A stretch of 64,000 bases of DNA from Sphaerosporella brunnea (GCA_008704415.1 VXIS01000170.1:36265-100264); one strand, 5' to 3'. Shown: positions 35,898-47,030, counted from the first letter of the stretch. The notes: generated by a model from the letters alone, not told the origin. Numbers and translations are program-made.

Positions 35898-36735
35898 CCG
35901 ATTGCCTGATGAGGTCCTCTGTACGGTAGCAGTGAAAACAGTCAGGCGGTTCAGTTGCAATAATCGACATATGAGGCGGAGGGTGGACCGACGACAATTG
36001 CTGACAGGTGAACCAGCATGGCCACGTCTGGCTGTGTTCCTGGCAGAAAGATCGCCTCGATGTGAATCAGAGGTGATCGGAGGGCCTCCATTCCGAATCA
36101 TGGTGCATGACTGTTTTACGGTGCTGCAAAATCTTCGCAATAGGATTTTCTCAGTGGCGTAATCTCTGTGCTGGAGTTACTGATGTAAGGCTTTCCATCC
36201 TATATGGTCTGTATTTCAATTATTATGTATTTGTTTATTCATTACTCCTTTCGCCATGCTGCCTTTTAATTATCCCCATGCACAAGTGAAAAAGCCAGTA
36301 CAGGTGTTAAGGCAAGCAGTACCTGCTGATTCCTTTCACAATAAAGGTATATCTCTGCTAGCATCTCGGAGTATTTAATCCTCATTGTTCGTACGCTTTC
36401 AGTTCAGCATTACGATCTACACCCCCATTCGCTCGGCCAACTGGCGCATCCAGATTTGACAGAAGAAGCCGCCAAACGGATAGTCTGCTGCACTGGGTGT
36501 GAATTAAAGTACATCAATGATCCGTGCACCGCTGAGGACGTCCAAACTGATGCCCAAAACTGTCCGAGACGATGGATTGAGCCCTGCGAGAAGGGTAATA
36601 GACATCGGCTGGTAATGGTTCTGGCTGGATGACCTGGGAACCTTCATGTGAATTTTAGTGCCAAACCAACGCCTGTAGCTCCCACACCTGCAGCACCTCC
36701 TACTCTCACTTTGAACTGAGTCTGATAGACGACCT
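35898..36735. other. AT-richer spacer
   Basis: No gene. 36180-36380 is locally AT-rich, unlike most of the window. Confidence 0.35.
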
Positions 36736-36739
36736 TGGC

Positions 36740-37035
36740 GAAGCCAATGTTGCTCCAGAACAATGCAACGAATACAGACGGCACACCTTATCAGACCATT
36801 GTTCAATACTCTGGACGTTCTCACTGAGAATTCGCCACATTCGTTGCCTGACCGCAATCCAATCGTGCACGTATGGGGAAATCTGGAGGATATACCTGGT
36901 GGCACCTCCAGAGTTCACGCAACGTGAGCAGGACCTCTCGGGACAGCTTGGTGGAAGTTCAATTCAATGCTGTTAGAGGTCATCCGCAGGCGTATGCACG
37001 CATCAGTTGCAGCTGTGATTGCGGCTTGACGATAG
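36740..37035 (+). pseudogene. Tc1/mariner-like transposase fragment
   Basis: The plus-strand peptides MLLQNNATNTDGTPY and, in a shifted frame, ENSPHSLPDRNPIVHVWGNL resemble the second and third acidic motifs of Tc1/mariner DDE transposases (Q-D-N-A-x-x-H and S-P-D-L-N-P-I-E-x-x-W). The first Asp is Asn. RRRMHASVAAVIAA fits the usual C-terminus. Strongly decayed. Confidence 0.45.
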
Positions 37036-37099
37036 GCGAGTAATGGCATGTTTGACTGATTTGTAATATTATAGACGCAGGTTCTGCAAGTGTTGGGTT

Positions 37100-37337
37100 T
37101 AGTGACGCAAACGAGCCGGCTCGGGACCCACCCAAGGGGTGACTCGAGCCGGATCGCCAGTTTTAGGGTTAGGGAGTTGGGCGGTACTTGAGGGCGGTGC
37201 GGCCACCAGCCGAACCTTGTTCTTTGTAGAAAGCTCGACAGAGGTCGAGCTGAGATCGAGCCCAAACCTTTCATGCTCGAGCTGCTCGAGCACAAAAATA
37301 TGTACGTTCGAGCTGGCTCGGCTCGTTTGCATCACTA
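37100..37337. mobile_element. GAGC-rich inverted-repeat element, copy 1
   Basis: The left end is TAGTGACGCAAACGAGCCG. The right end, reverse-complemented, is TAGTGATGCAAACGAGCCG, so 18 of 19 positions match. It is 238 bp with an interior dense in CTCGAG/GAGC motifs. No clear target duplication. A telomeric island (37163-37174) lies inside it. Confidence 0.75.
37163..37174 (+). repeat. telomeric repeat inside the MITE
   Basis: A perfect TTAGGGTTAGGG 12-mer. Confidence 0.7.
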
Positions 37338-37716
37338 CCTATGCCGGCTGCCTCTGCCTGGCCGCCATTTGACCGAAAAATGGGCACAGTAAATATCCTA
37401 TCGGCAAGGAACCCTGTTGCATCGTCGCCCGCTCGCCGCACTTGTTACAGTTCAGGTGGTTGAGATATGGCTGAGGTCTCGTTCTCCGGCACCCAATCTG
37501 CTGCTTTTACCTGCCTGCAGTCAAAACTGAGGGTCACCGTCGTAGGCCCACTCAACAAGGCGAATGTATTGCCGTCGTGTCCGTGCTTGGTGGCCATTAA
37601 TCGATTGAGATATGGTCCAAAATCAACTCGGCAACCTGTTCGCTCCCGCTACCCCCACGGACCAAGTCTCGTCGGCGCAACACCTACTGTAGTTCGTAAG
37701 AGCAATCGCCTTCACA
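37338..37716. other. spacer; ends in left TSD of next element
   Basis: No recognisable gene. The last 8 bases are CCTTCACA, part of an imperfect duplication. Confidence 0.4.
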
Positions 37717-38339
37717 TGGTGATGGACACAAGCTGAGCCGTCCCAAGCCAAAAGCGCGAGCTTCAAGCGGGGCCTAGTAGAGCCTGGCCCCCTGGCGAGC
37801 CCAGCAAGCTCGAGCCCGGTGGTGCGATCAGACCCTGGATGGCCGCGTGGGGCGGAAAATACAACAATATTCTATCGAATTCCGTGATTGCGAAAGCTCA
37901 AAGAAAAGGCCGCTCACACGCGCTGTTCAACCCCCACCGCAAGACATTCAGACCGAAAAAGCACCATAGCCGCATCGCGCCAGGCCGCTCCCTTCAGCAG
38001 AAGCCTGGTACAAGAAGATCGCGACTATTGGGGTAATTGCTACTGGCTATCTGTGTGTCGGTGTAAGCTGGCCGGGGGAACTAGACACGCACTACCGGGC
38101 TGGTGGCGAGGTGCGCGCGAGGTTAGATCTTTACATGGCCAAACCAGGACCAGAATCTGACCCTGATGTTGATTCTTGCATACCCGGTACGGGTCGAGCA
38201 TCAATCATAGTATGGCAGCTTGAGCTTTGGCTCAAGCTTTGCAGGCTCGCCTCGACTCCACGAGCCTGGCACTCGGTCGAGCCGAGTCAGCTCGAACGTA
38301 CCCCTTGGCTCAGCTTGAGCCGGCTTGTGTCCATCACGA
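37717..38339. mobile_element. GAGC-rich inverted-repeat element, copy 2
   Basis: The left end is TGGTGATGGACACAAGC. The right end, reverse-complemented, is TCGTGATGGACACAAGC. It is 623 bp. The flanks CCTTCACA and CCTTCAGG share six of eight bases, consistent with a decayed 8-bp hAT-type duplication. The subterminal region is rich in GAGC/GCTC. The interior has no transposase. Confidence 0.7.
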
Positions 38340-38344
38340 CCTTC

Positions 38345-38930
38345 AGGTCTCCGCCATTTGGCTGCATCCAAACAGAAGCATCGTTGCCTGCTGTATGGAC
38401 GGCTCCAGGCAAGGAGACGGCAGATACGGATACTCGCCTCGCAACAACGACAAAGACAGCAAGGACCGCAAGGACGACAAAACTAATACACCCGGCAACC
38501 TGGCTACGATGTTGCCAGCGCACGTCGCAACGCGCGTTACCCAACCCAGAGCCTGTGATAGCGTGACTGGGCAAGAATTGCACGCCCAAAAGGTATTGCA
38601 GCGGATGCAAGGACGCCAACCCGATCGCCTCCAGAACGAAGAAAGCCCTGGCGTCCCATTTCTTTCAACTAACACTTGGCAAGCCCTTCCCTTCTCAAGA
38701 CTGGACGCCGAAAGGACGACAAATGTTGGTGGTGCAACGCGGAGGCGGTCCAGACCCGTGATCCCTCGTTACGTTCCGCAACAGGTGGAAGAGCGAACTG
38801 ATGGGACGGGCACTTTGTCACTCGGAATGTGGGTGTAGCCAGTCCCAGAAAGCACAGCAACGCCGTGATAGATAGGTTCCAAAGGCCGCAAAGCACGCAT
38901 TTTGCTATGAACACTGTTTACTGGTCAATA
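38345..38930 (+). pseudogene. LINE ORF2 C-terminal fragment with internal deletion
   Basis: It starts with the RNase H entry block VACCMDGSRQGDGRYGYS (about 38385), where the usual Tyr/Thr-Asp-Gly is MDG. It then jumps to AHVATRVTQ and, in a shifted frame, KKALASHFFQLTLGK, then LKTGRRKDDKCWWCNAEAVQTRD. The last block is the tail knuckle seen at 9.7 and 14.0 kb. The middle of RNase H is missing. It begins immediately after the right end of the GAGC-rich element. Confidence 0.7.
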
Positions 38931-39221
38931 GCGATTGATACAAAGCCTGCAGGCATTCAAACCGGGCTCCATACCACCCAGCCTTGACTGGCTTCGGTTT
39001 GTAGCACCTCTTTGCTCCTGACGCTGGGGACTGATAACATGCCGCATCAGAATAACGGTCATTAATTCCCCACTCACTACGTATCAAAAGTCAGTCAACA
39101 CACTTCATCTTTTCATGACATCCTTCCTACACACCACTCGCTTTGTGCCTACCAGCGCCAAGCCGTAACTGTACTCTCTGATCGGCTCATACCCACCATC
39201 ACGAAACCAACCTGTGCTTCA
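38931..39221. other. spacer
   Basis: No feature supported. Confidence 0.3.
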
Positions 39222-40310
39222 ATGCCATACCACTCCTCCTTCTTCCCGAAATCGGGAAGCCCCAAAACGCCGTGCGTTCAGTGCGAGATGTTCGTGCACT
39301 CAGGAGAAGCGTGTTGCGAGGTACGCAAAGGTCGCACCCGGCGTGACCTCCTCGAACTCTTCACCCGAAAAGGAGCGCAGGCCGCCCTCGTGCTCGCGGA
39401 ATGGACGGAGGTGCACAACACACCTCCAGCCCCGGCGGCACGCGACGCGGAGACGAAGGATACAACCTCGGACACGGCTTCGGACCCGGGCTCCGACACA
39501 GGCCTGAGCCTCTCTGACATCGTGAAACTCCTCAATACAGGCCTCAATACAGGCCTTAACGCTCTATACGTCCAGCTAGATGCGCACTTCATGCACTTCA
39601 TCCAAGAGCAGCATGTGGTGCTTCTTAAACGTCTCTTGGCGCTCGCAAAGACAGTCAAGCAAATCACAGCGGCACTGCCGACGCCTGCATTACGGTATTT
39701 TGTGGACTCAGCAACCCAAACACCGAGCCAGGCACCGCCGGCCTCGCCGCCAATCACGGCGACGCAAGCGACACTGACAACAGAGCCAACACCGGCAGCT
39801 CCACCTGCTGCCACAAAGTCGAAACGCAACCGCTCCGGGCCGCCCAGCCCGACGCAACAGCCGACCAAAGTCGCACGGGAGGTCTGCCCCCCAACCTCCC
39901 TGATGCACTCGAAGCACGCCGGGTCGAGCGACGCCCTGGTGGTGCGCACAACGCCCGATGAGCGAGACACGCCAGACCCGACACCCCCCCGCAATAAGAC
40001 CGAGGCGAAAGAGAGGTGGACAAAGGTCGAAAGGAAGAAACGCAGGCGGCCCTCTGGCCGCACCGCAACACAACCTACTGGGAAGAGCGTCCCGTCCTGG
40101 GCCAAAGTGGCTCGAGGCGGTGGTGTAAGCATCAACGTCTTCATAGGCGGAGCCGCTGACACCAAGCCGCACTGGCCTCGCAAACCCTGGGGGGGGAGGA
40201 AGAAGAAGGAGGGGAAGGGGAAGGGGAAGGAGAAGGGGCGGTGGGCTCTAAGGCGTAGGGGTAGTGGGAGGTGGCTACAGTCTTTCCCGCCGTTCATGTG
40301 TTACCTATGA
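39222..40310 (+). CDS. ORF1-like basic, Pro/Thr-rich protein, possibly LINE ORF1
   Basis: An intact 362-codon ORF, one of the few long unbroken ones. The N-terminus has a Cys cluster (TPCVQCEM, then EACCE, residues ~18-35). A helical segment follows (LSDIVKLLNTGLNTGLNALY, about 100-120, with a duplicated NTGL). Then comes a long Pro/Thr/Ala-rich linker and a basic Trp-containing tail (ERWTKVERKKRRRPSG, SWAKVARGG, then Lys/Gly-rich). This is the general layout of fungal LINE ORF1/gag-like proteins, but there is no clear CCHC knuckle. LINE fragments flank it on both sides. It could also be a host gene of low complexity. Confidence 0.5.
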   Translation: MPYHSSFFPKSGSPKTPCVQCEMFVHSGEACCEVRKGRTRRDLLELFTRKGAQAALVLAEWTEVHNTPPAPAARDAETKDTTSDTASDPGSDTGLSLSDIVKLLNTGLNTGLNALYVQLDAHFMHFIQEQHVVLLKRLLALAKTVKQITAALPTPALRYFVDSATQTPSQAPPASPPITATQATLTTEPTPAAPPAATKSKRNRSGPPSPTQQPTKVAREVCPPTSLMHSKHAGSSDALVVRTTPDERDTPDPTPPRNKTEAKERWTKVERKKRRRPSGRTATQPTGKSVPSWAKVARGGGVSINVFIGGAADTKPHWPRKPWGGRKKKEGKGKGKEKGRWALRRRGSGRWLQSFPPFMCYL

Positions 40311-40319
40311 TCGGGAAGC

Positions 40320-40480
40320 AATACCTCCTTGACCGGCTTCCAAAGAACTGTCTGCTGGTTCTTCTACCTTCTACAGAACCTGAAGAACCACCCGCACTTG
40401 CCGTCCGGCCTACGACCGGTCCAGCGAAGATATGGCCCGGTGGCGACTTGTCTACTCGCAATCTTTGCGAATGAGTACAG
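40320..40480 (-). pseudogene. LINE C-terminal tail fragment
   Basis: The minus strand reads TGPYLRWTGRRPDGKCGWFF, then KNQQTVLWKPVKE, matching the PTGPYLLWTGRRADDKCWWC tail at 9.65 kb. The fragment is short and opposite in strand to the ORF before it. Confidence 0.6.
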
Positions 40481-40744
40481 AATGATATTCAGTGAATCAA
40501 CCTATGGTCCACCCGCGATGGGTGAACGCGCTGATAGACGGCAAGATGCGCCGCCTCGGTTATCATCAGCACACCAACAGGTCGCTACCCATCGTCTCTC
40601 CGGTGGTGTCAAACACAGGAACCTCTCACAACTCAAACAACAAAGATCTTCGAAATGCGGTTTTGAGAACCCGGTGGCCTCTGCCAATACCGGGGCCCCC
40701 CGGTCAATCATTCTCGGCATCTGGGAACTGTAACATCCACCATG

Positions 40745-40870
40745 ATGACCTCCAGGCGCCTGTCAGGCCTCCAGACATTGACAACATCGCCAAGAGCGTA
40801 TCCGACAAGTGCGACGCGCGCCCCGGCCCGGCCTACTTTGTGGGGCCCCGTTTGCCCCACGAGCCGTCCC
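40745..40870 (+). repeat. segment shared with 17.87-18.0 kb (PDIDN block)
   Basis: Same block order as the 17.9-kb copy, in frame APVRPPDIDNIAKSVSDK...PAYFVGPRLP. The two copies have different flanks, which suggests debris of one mobile family. Confidence 0.6.
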
Positions 40871-41169
40871 ATCTATTGGCACCCCTGTGCGCACCTACCT
40901 GCTCAGCGGCCTGGGATGTGTTCGCTCTGGCGTCTACCTCAACATGCTCATGAGCGTGACATCGTTCAGCCTAAGCAACACAGTCGGCGAAAGGGGATGG
41001 TTAAAGCGGAGATCCGCTGTTTGCAGACCACCGGAGACCGGAGATCCAAGGTGTCGCTTAAGGAACAGGCCGAACGCAACATCGCCCGGCGGCTGCGCAA
41101 GGAGCCCAACCTCCTTCGCGACCCCGAGGACGATCTCATCCTCCAGCGCCCGGGAATGTACATCCTCGC

Positions 41170-41411
41170 GACGAGGTCGACCGGCGTAGCGCGGGGTGCG
41201 TCTGGGCGCGACAGGGTGATCTGGGTTGGACGAAGTCATCGGGGTGTGACGGGGAATAACCGCGGCTGGGTGTATCGGGAGCATTGGGAAGACCGGACTT
41301 CCGACCGGGTGGCCGGGGCAGCGACGAGGTGGCCGGGGCGCGGCCAGGCTTCCTCCGCGTCGTCGAGCCTCGTGCCCCGTCGGGGCGCCCCAACCCGTGT
41401 ACAGCACTATA
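41170..41411 (-). mobile_element. TAGAGCTGTGCAC MITE, truncated copy 3
   Basis: The right end, reverse-complemented, reads TAGTGCTGTACACGGGTTGG and GGCGCCCCGACGGGGC, followed by the GAGGCTCGACGA block found in copy 1. The left terminus was not found. Confidence 0.65.
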
Positions 41412-42400
41412 CCCGTCCCCACCACCCCAATCTGGCCAGAGCAGTTGGTCGATGGCTTCTCGATCAGGTAGCAAGATATCAACAACCCGGATCTGCCGGA
41501 ACAAAAGCTGCTTGCGGAGGCCTCTGTGTCTTTCGCCGGATGGCACTCCATGGTGCAGGACCTGGTCACAGCGGAAACGACTCATATCTTGCGCACAGGC
41601 TCGGGTGGGGTCTCTGTGGATCCGGTGTCACACTGTTCGTCGAGTGATGTGGATATCCCGAGTAGAAAAGATAGTGAATTTAGCAAATGGAAACCTTAGG
41701 GCACGCATGGCGATTAATATCGCTCGACTGGTTTAAAATCACTCCGCGACTTGTGTTCATTTGCTCTTCGAGTTGTTATGATCTGCATCTGGGTAGTTTC
41801 TTTGCCGTGACGACGTCAGTGTGGTCTGGAGGGTCCTGCGGCGATCGTTAACCTTCAGACACAACTTTGGGGTGGCAGTTTAGACCCCAGCTTCGATGAC
41901 GTTTGTATTCTCCTCGTACCAGTGGAAATTGACATGGCTCACGAGTCTATGTTTGTTATACAGAGAGGCCCGGCAACGAGCGATCTGGTGAACCTTAGTC
42001 ACCGCTGCCGATGCGATCAACCTTCCACGTTCGCTGATACGAAACTTTATACAGACAAGGATGCGTTTGAAGGAGAAGGTTGGTGGGAGGTAACCATGGG
42101 TATGATGGTGTTCAAAGGCTCAGATGCTCAAGCAGAAGCTCCTAAGGGAGAGCAGGGTCCGAGACGCGTGGAGATAACTGGAGCCCCAGAAAGCCGGAAC
42201 AATTCGCGTATTCTGAGAGGTTGATACTGAACTGGCAGAGGAGACAATGATAAGGATGACGAGTGAACAGCCGCGTGGTGACGACACCGCGTAGTACAGC
42301 GCCACTTAATGTTAAGTCATATGTACGTTGCCATCAGGGTGTATGTGTGTGGAACACGGCGCAATTGCTTTCAATCAGTATCGTCGCTAACGCTCCTCCT
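41412..42400. other. unassigned
   Basis: A 100-codon plus ORF at 41922-42224 (MEIDMAHESMFVIQRG...) has normal composition but no known motif. A partial match to the 5.9-6.3 kb repeat lies at 42370-42410. Confidence 0.35.
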
Positions 42401-42419
42401 CATCTTCAATCCAGAATGG

Positions 42420-42985
42420 GAGCGCTCGCTTTGCTTGAGCCTCCAGAAACCGCCACACCGGTAAACGCCACAGGAAGGGTTAGGGTCAACCTACAAGAAC
42501 TTGGGTCCCTCATTAACTTCCTCTCCTTTTGCTCCAAAGTGGTCCCCCTTGGCCGCAGAGTCCTTCGAAGACTGCATGATGTAACTGACAGCGATCCACG
42601 CTCTGAGCCTAGTACCAAATGACCACGTCTTACAGCCGAGATGACGGCGGATCTTTGCTGGTGGAAACAATTCCTACCCCTGTGGAACGGCATTGCATTG
42701 CAACCATCCGACCAACCCGTGAACACCACTCCCTCTGGACTAATGCCTCCGGCAACGACGGCCTTGGTGGCTACCGCTTTCCTACCAGCACTCAGCATGC
42801 CTCACAGACAATCTTCTCGCTGGCGTCCTTTCACACCGTCAATTTGCCAAGATTGCTGATGTTGGTCTCCCACTGTCACAAAATCTCCTGTCTACCTACT
42901 GGCAGACCCCGGAGAACAGGTATGGCCTCGCTTGCATCACCGCCCGCTACCTCTGGTTGGGCCTCAGCCACAACACACGACGCAC
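42420..42985 (+). pseudogene. DIRS-like retrotransposon: RT end, RNase H and recombinase start
   Basis: In order on the plus strand: LQELGSLINFLSFCSKVVPLGRR...RLHDV (about 42492-42585), the connection region typical of DIRS and Ty3 RT; TADLCWWKQFLPLWNGIA (about 42642); LWTNASGNDGLGGY in another frame (about 42738-42780), the RNase H opening with the usual Asp replaced by Asn; and GLSHNTRRTYTTAR (about 42958-43000), the N-terminal core-binding start of the tyrosine recombinase. The RT to recombinase order is that of DIRS-type elements. It is cut at about 42986 by an inverted LINE endonuclease. A telomere-like AGGGTTAGGGT lies at 42476-42486. Confidence 0.68.
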
Positions 42986-43930
42986 CTACACAACTGCTCG
43001 CTTTTCCACGCTGTCATCAGAGAGGGTGGTCCTGCTTGCGCTCCTGGATTCCCAGTCTTTCCTCACTTGTTCCTGGTTCTCGACGTTTTCTGCCTTTTTG
43101 CTCTCCTCTTCCGCTTGGAGAATTTCTGTGACCGCCCAGCCTGTGGTGACTCCTGTCGCCGATGATGTTTCGTCCATCTCTACCTGCCACCAAATGGTTT
43201 CGTGGTCTGATCCTGTTGCGTAAGCCTCATCTTGTAGTATTCCACCTTGACATCGTGCTGCAATTTCTCGTGATGCAAAGGTCAGGTCAATGAAGCTGTA
43301 TCGCCCTTGGTTCGGTTGTTGATGAGTTCCGAGTCTATCTCCTATGTATCTGAGATCGTAGTCGTCCATTATGTTCTCCAGAAAGCTACAGTCTTTTCTA
43401 TCCTCCGCTGGGCACATAGGGTTCCATCGCTCGCTATGTGCATTGAAGTCCCCACACACTATGGTGCGTTCGTTGACGATCGTCGACCAGTCTATCTCTC
43501 TTCCTGAGTCGGCATCCATTTGGTCGTATGCATTTGCCACGCTCAAGGCATGGCTACCTTTGTATGTGATGTCGAAGACCTGGACATCCGCTCCTCCCTC
43601 TGCGGCTAACTCCGGCCTCTCGCTTGCTCGTCACATGCTGTCTATCCTGATTGCGAAAAGTGTTCTTCGCCCCCTGATGAAGTTCCACCCTGGGTGCCTC
43701 TGATGGCAGCTGGAGAAGGTGTGAACATTGCGGGTATGTCTGGTCAGGGTGCGGCGGGTGATAGCTATCATGACGCCCCGGAGGGTGCAGATTGGGCCGT
43801 TGAGGGTGCTCTTAACTCGTCAGGGCTATCGGACCTTTCAGATTGATCTGCACAGATTGATACAATGTACATTTCACCCAAACACTTGCCATTCGCTCTA
43901 TTTTTTCTCTGAACTGTGGGATGACTTGAG
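42986..43930 (-). pseudogene. LINE AP endonuclease domain
   Basis: Minus-strand ORF of 186 codons (43546-42986) plus upstream pieces in other frames. Motifs: SVANAYDQ, IVCGDFNAHSERWNP (catalytic D-F-N), YSFIDLTFASREIA and YATGSDHETI (SDH). These are the conserved blocks of LINE apurinic endonuclease, which nicks target DNA. Upstream pieces (LAAEGGADVQVFDITYKG) extend it to about 43700 and perhaps 43930. The DFN and SDH residues are intact, so this is the best preserved LINE domain in the window. It has no RT, and its 3' end is cut where DIRS-like sequence begins. Confidence 0.8.
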
Positions 43931-44036
43931 CCCGCTCGGCTCGAGCTCACGAGCCGAGCCAGGAAATTTGACGAGCTGGCTCGAGCCTACCCTCTGGCTC
44001 GAGTCGAGCCGGCTCGTGTCCATCACGACATGAACG
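43925..44036 (+). mobile_element. GAGC-rich inverted-repeat element, terminal fragment
   Basis: The right end GAGCCGGCTCGTGTCCATCA matches the end of the 37.7-38.3 kb element. Only about 110 bp survive. Confidence 0.65.
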
Positions 44037-44732
44037 AAAGGTTCGATAGAATAATTGCACTCAGGATATCACTGCAATGCAGATGGCATTGGTGCAGGCC
44101 AGTTGCTATGTCGATCAACTCCGGAGGGTGGAATGGCATGTACACGAGGCCCGGCGTTCACACGACAACGCACAAAATAGACCAGGAGTGTTTCCGGCCG
44201 CGCTCCACAATTCATACCACGAGCGCGCGCTCGAACAAGGCCAAGGCAGTCAATAGTTGTCCCGGAGTGTGCGGCTTCAAAACGGAATGACGGCACCTTT
44301 TCCCTTGAACCACATGAGCCAGGTGTTGGGCTGCAACACGAAGCGCTGGCAGGCGTAGTTGCATTCAACGGCTACCGCGGAAATGCAGCACTCCCAATGC
44401 ATGTACTCGTGGGCTATCAGTTCGTGTTTCTTGGCCGGGGACATAAGCACCGGGACAGAGTCTCCCCGGGTGAGTCCTCCCGGTGAGTCCTTCTCGGCGC
44501 ATATTCAACCGTTCAGGGTAGAATTCGCAGTAGCATTTCCGTATTCCTTCATCTTGCGGCAGGCAGCCTCGTGTACTCGGGTGTAGGGGAAAGTCGTGCC
44601 CCGTTCCTGAAACGGCAGTGAGTTCGAGTGGCAAAGCACACATTCTAGGCTGATTGGGGAAATCTGAGTGCTCCTTGATGATTAAAAGAACTGAGTGAAA
44701 AAAGTCAGGGCCCCCCTAATTTTCTATCTACT
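44037..44732. other. spacer
   Basis: No supported gene. A duplicated CCCGGTGAGTCC/CCGGGTGAGTCC motif lies at about 44466-44490. Confidence 0.3.
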
Positions 44733-45240
44733 CTAATATGGTATTGAATTGCCTCCAGAATCAATAACTTTCTGCAAACGTTCAGGCATGCCTCTAATCA
44801 ACCTATCCAGACGTTCTTCGGTGATCGCATCCCATACCGTCGTAACACACCTCTGCAAGTCCTCTACATTGCTCACTCTGCCAAATATCTCTCCTAGCTC
44901 CGTCTCAATATCCGCCCACAAACATTGAATCGGGTCCACGTCGGGAGATTGTGCTCACCACTGAATGACATCCATCTCGTTGAGAGCCCGATAATCCGTG
45001 GTCTGTCCCTTGTGTCTCGGTGCCCCATCTTCAAGACTGACAGTTGATTTTCGCTTTGCCGGCTATCCAAAAAAGAGAGGACTCTATGTTTTCACAAAAG
45101 GCTCCCGCAGCCATCTTGCTTGCGCGTCCTTGTTCGAAAGTTTCGTCGACGCAGTCGGGATGATATTCTTCGTCCGCGGTGCGTGTTCACATAAAGTGAT
45201 TATCTGTATTCTCTCATCTCAAGTCGTTTCCAAGTGTCGC
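44733..45240 (-). pseudogene. Tc1/mariner transposase C-terminal half
   Basis: The minus strand shows VSLEDGAPRHK (about 45055), the second catalytic Asp motif (cf. QDGAPCH). EMDVIQW follows, then a TGA where a Trp or neighbour is expected, then AQSPDVDPIQCLWADIETEL, the third acidic motif. NVEDLQRC, MPERLQKVIDSGG and a final TPY-like SIPY complete it. This is the standard end of a Tc1-family transposase, whose elements insert at TA. Stops also interrupt the N-terminal side (two at about 45080-45110). Confidence 0.8.
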
Positions 45241-46195
45241 TTGCCTTGTGGTGGCTCTCCACGGATGCCCTTCAACTTCATGATTGACGGTTGTTGTGTG
45301 TTTGACGGTTGTTGTGTAGTGTGTTGTGTGCACCCGAGGATGCCAGCTGGACATTGTCTGTGGCTGGAAACCCACGATACCTTTTCAGGAAGGGGTCCCA
45401 CTTACCCGTCTACCCTAGTACACCGCCGACCAAGGTCCAATCTGACAATGTGGGAACTGGCGTCACCAATCGCGTGGTTTCAGCCTCGGTGTTCAGTGAC
45501 TCTGTAAGCGCATCGACTGCATAGGCAAGATTCTGGCAGGTTGTTGCGGTGGGCAGCGGCATCGGTGGTGCTGACTTGCGGTGGTCTGAGTGGAACATAG
45601 ATACTGCGATTTGTGGTGGATATCATTGCTGTGAGCGTGGTTGAATGTTGCGTGGACAGGACCACTGAAAGCGCCGTTGGCAGCCCGACTGGCTGAATAT
45701 TGGACCCCTCCATTGAACCCTACCGCTGATCCAGGCAGGCAATTGCACCCCATCAAGGTGTAATTGGTACCTGGCGAGCAGCCAGGCCAGCGTCCATGCA
45801 ATGACGGCAGCTACGGTCAGAGAATGATTGAACAACGATGCACCCTAGTTGTGATACCTGCTGTAAGCGCGGATGTGTTTGAGGGTAGGTGGATCGGCTT
45901 CCTTCGACATACCAACGGGAACGAGATATTCGTCTGGATACGCTGCATGAGGATGTTAAGCGTCATTGCACGCCGGCATACCTGCCTATCACCCTGAACG
46001 GCGGTACAGCCGGGATCGGCAAGCCAGCATCGCCGGAACCTTTGCTCGTCTGACGAAGTATCAAACCCCAAGGGGAAATTATTGTGCCCAATGAGCTGGC
46101 GGTCACTAGCAAGGAAGATGTGGAATCCAGCAAGCTGGGACTTTATTCGGCACGCTGGGTGTTGGTATTTGCCTCAGCAAAGCCATGTTGCTGAC
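45241..46195. other. unassigned
   Basis: Probably includes decayed N-terminal Tc1 sequence up to about 45400. Minus ORFs at 45480-45835 and 45817-46071 have no known motif. Confidence 0.3.
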
Positions 46196-47030
46196 CAGGG
46201 TGGTCAATAGTCCGGCCGGGTGGCAGGTCAAACGGGGCCGAACGGAGTGGGTCAGGTCGGGCCGGTGAGGTGGCAAGCCCGACAGGTGCGGGCCGGAATA
46301 AGAAAAGCCTGGATATGTGATAGGTGCCGGCCGGTGCCTGGTATCCTGAATCCAGGTCGGGTCGGTCATTGTGCCGAACGCGGCGCCACTAAAACCACTA
46401 ATTATGCGGTGTTCGTTCCGCCGCGGCTAAAGCGTCGATCGCAATCAAAAGACTGGTCGACCACCAGCAGGATCGGAGCACGTTTAACACAAAAACGACA
46501 GCTCGGAGGAGAGGCGGAATATAATGGAGCGTTACTGCGGTCGTTTTGCTCACAAATAACGCCCTTGAACCCAAAAACTACTGTTCGCAGGAGAGGCGGA
46601 ATACACCGGAGCGCAACTGCTGCCGTTTGGCTCACAAATCACGCCCTTTAACCCAAAAACACCAGCTCGGACGAGATTCGGGATACCGCGGAGCGGGAAT
46701 GCTGACGATTTGCTCACCACAGCCAGCTTGCAGGCAGGGTCCGGAAATTTGCTGGCGCCCATCGCCCGCGACTCGCGTGGTCCTGCAGCGCGAGTCTACA
46801 GAGAAATCCCATGTTCTTGCGCCCGCTATAAGGTCTATTCTCCTACCGCCGTTCGTTCACTCTTCAAATTCAACCTTCAACCACCCCTACAACGGTACGT
46901 TCGCAAATTCATCAGGTTGAGCGTATGCTGAGTGACTCGCACCAGCGGGCGGCGGAGAGGGAGGCGTAGCTGGAGGTCCTTCAGCTTGTTGAAGCTGTAT
47001 CTCGCGTTCATGTTTCTTTTCTTTATGTAA
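46196..47030 (-). mobile_element. hAT-type element related to the 24.2-kb copy, truncated
   Basis: Starts CAGGGTGGTCAATAGTCCGG, the right terminus of the 24.2-kb element in inverse orientation. It follows that element's right arm to about 46450, then carries extra sequence (a three-unit 82-bp tandem, then about 160 bp). It rejoins the shared coding remnant at about 46908-47025 (plus-strand QIHQVERMLSD, EVLQLVEAVSRVHV). The opposite terminus is missing. Confidence 0.7.
46491..46736 (+). repeat. three tandem 82-bp repeats
   Basis: Units start at 46491, 46573 and 46655, each with AAAAAC, a GAGGAGAGGCGGAAT-like block, TGCTCACAAAT and ACGCCCTT.AACCC. The spacing is exactly 82 bp; unit 3 diverges at its end. 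Confidence 0.8.

Noticed and set aside
39278..40297. 339-codon minus-strand ORF
   Set aside because: Antisense of the 362-codon ORF1-like frame. The plus frame has the better composition (basic Trp-containing tail, Cys cluster) and a full-length start and stop.
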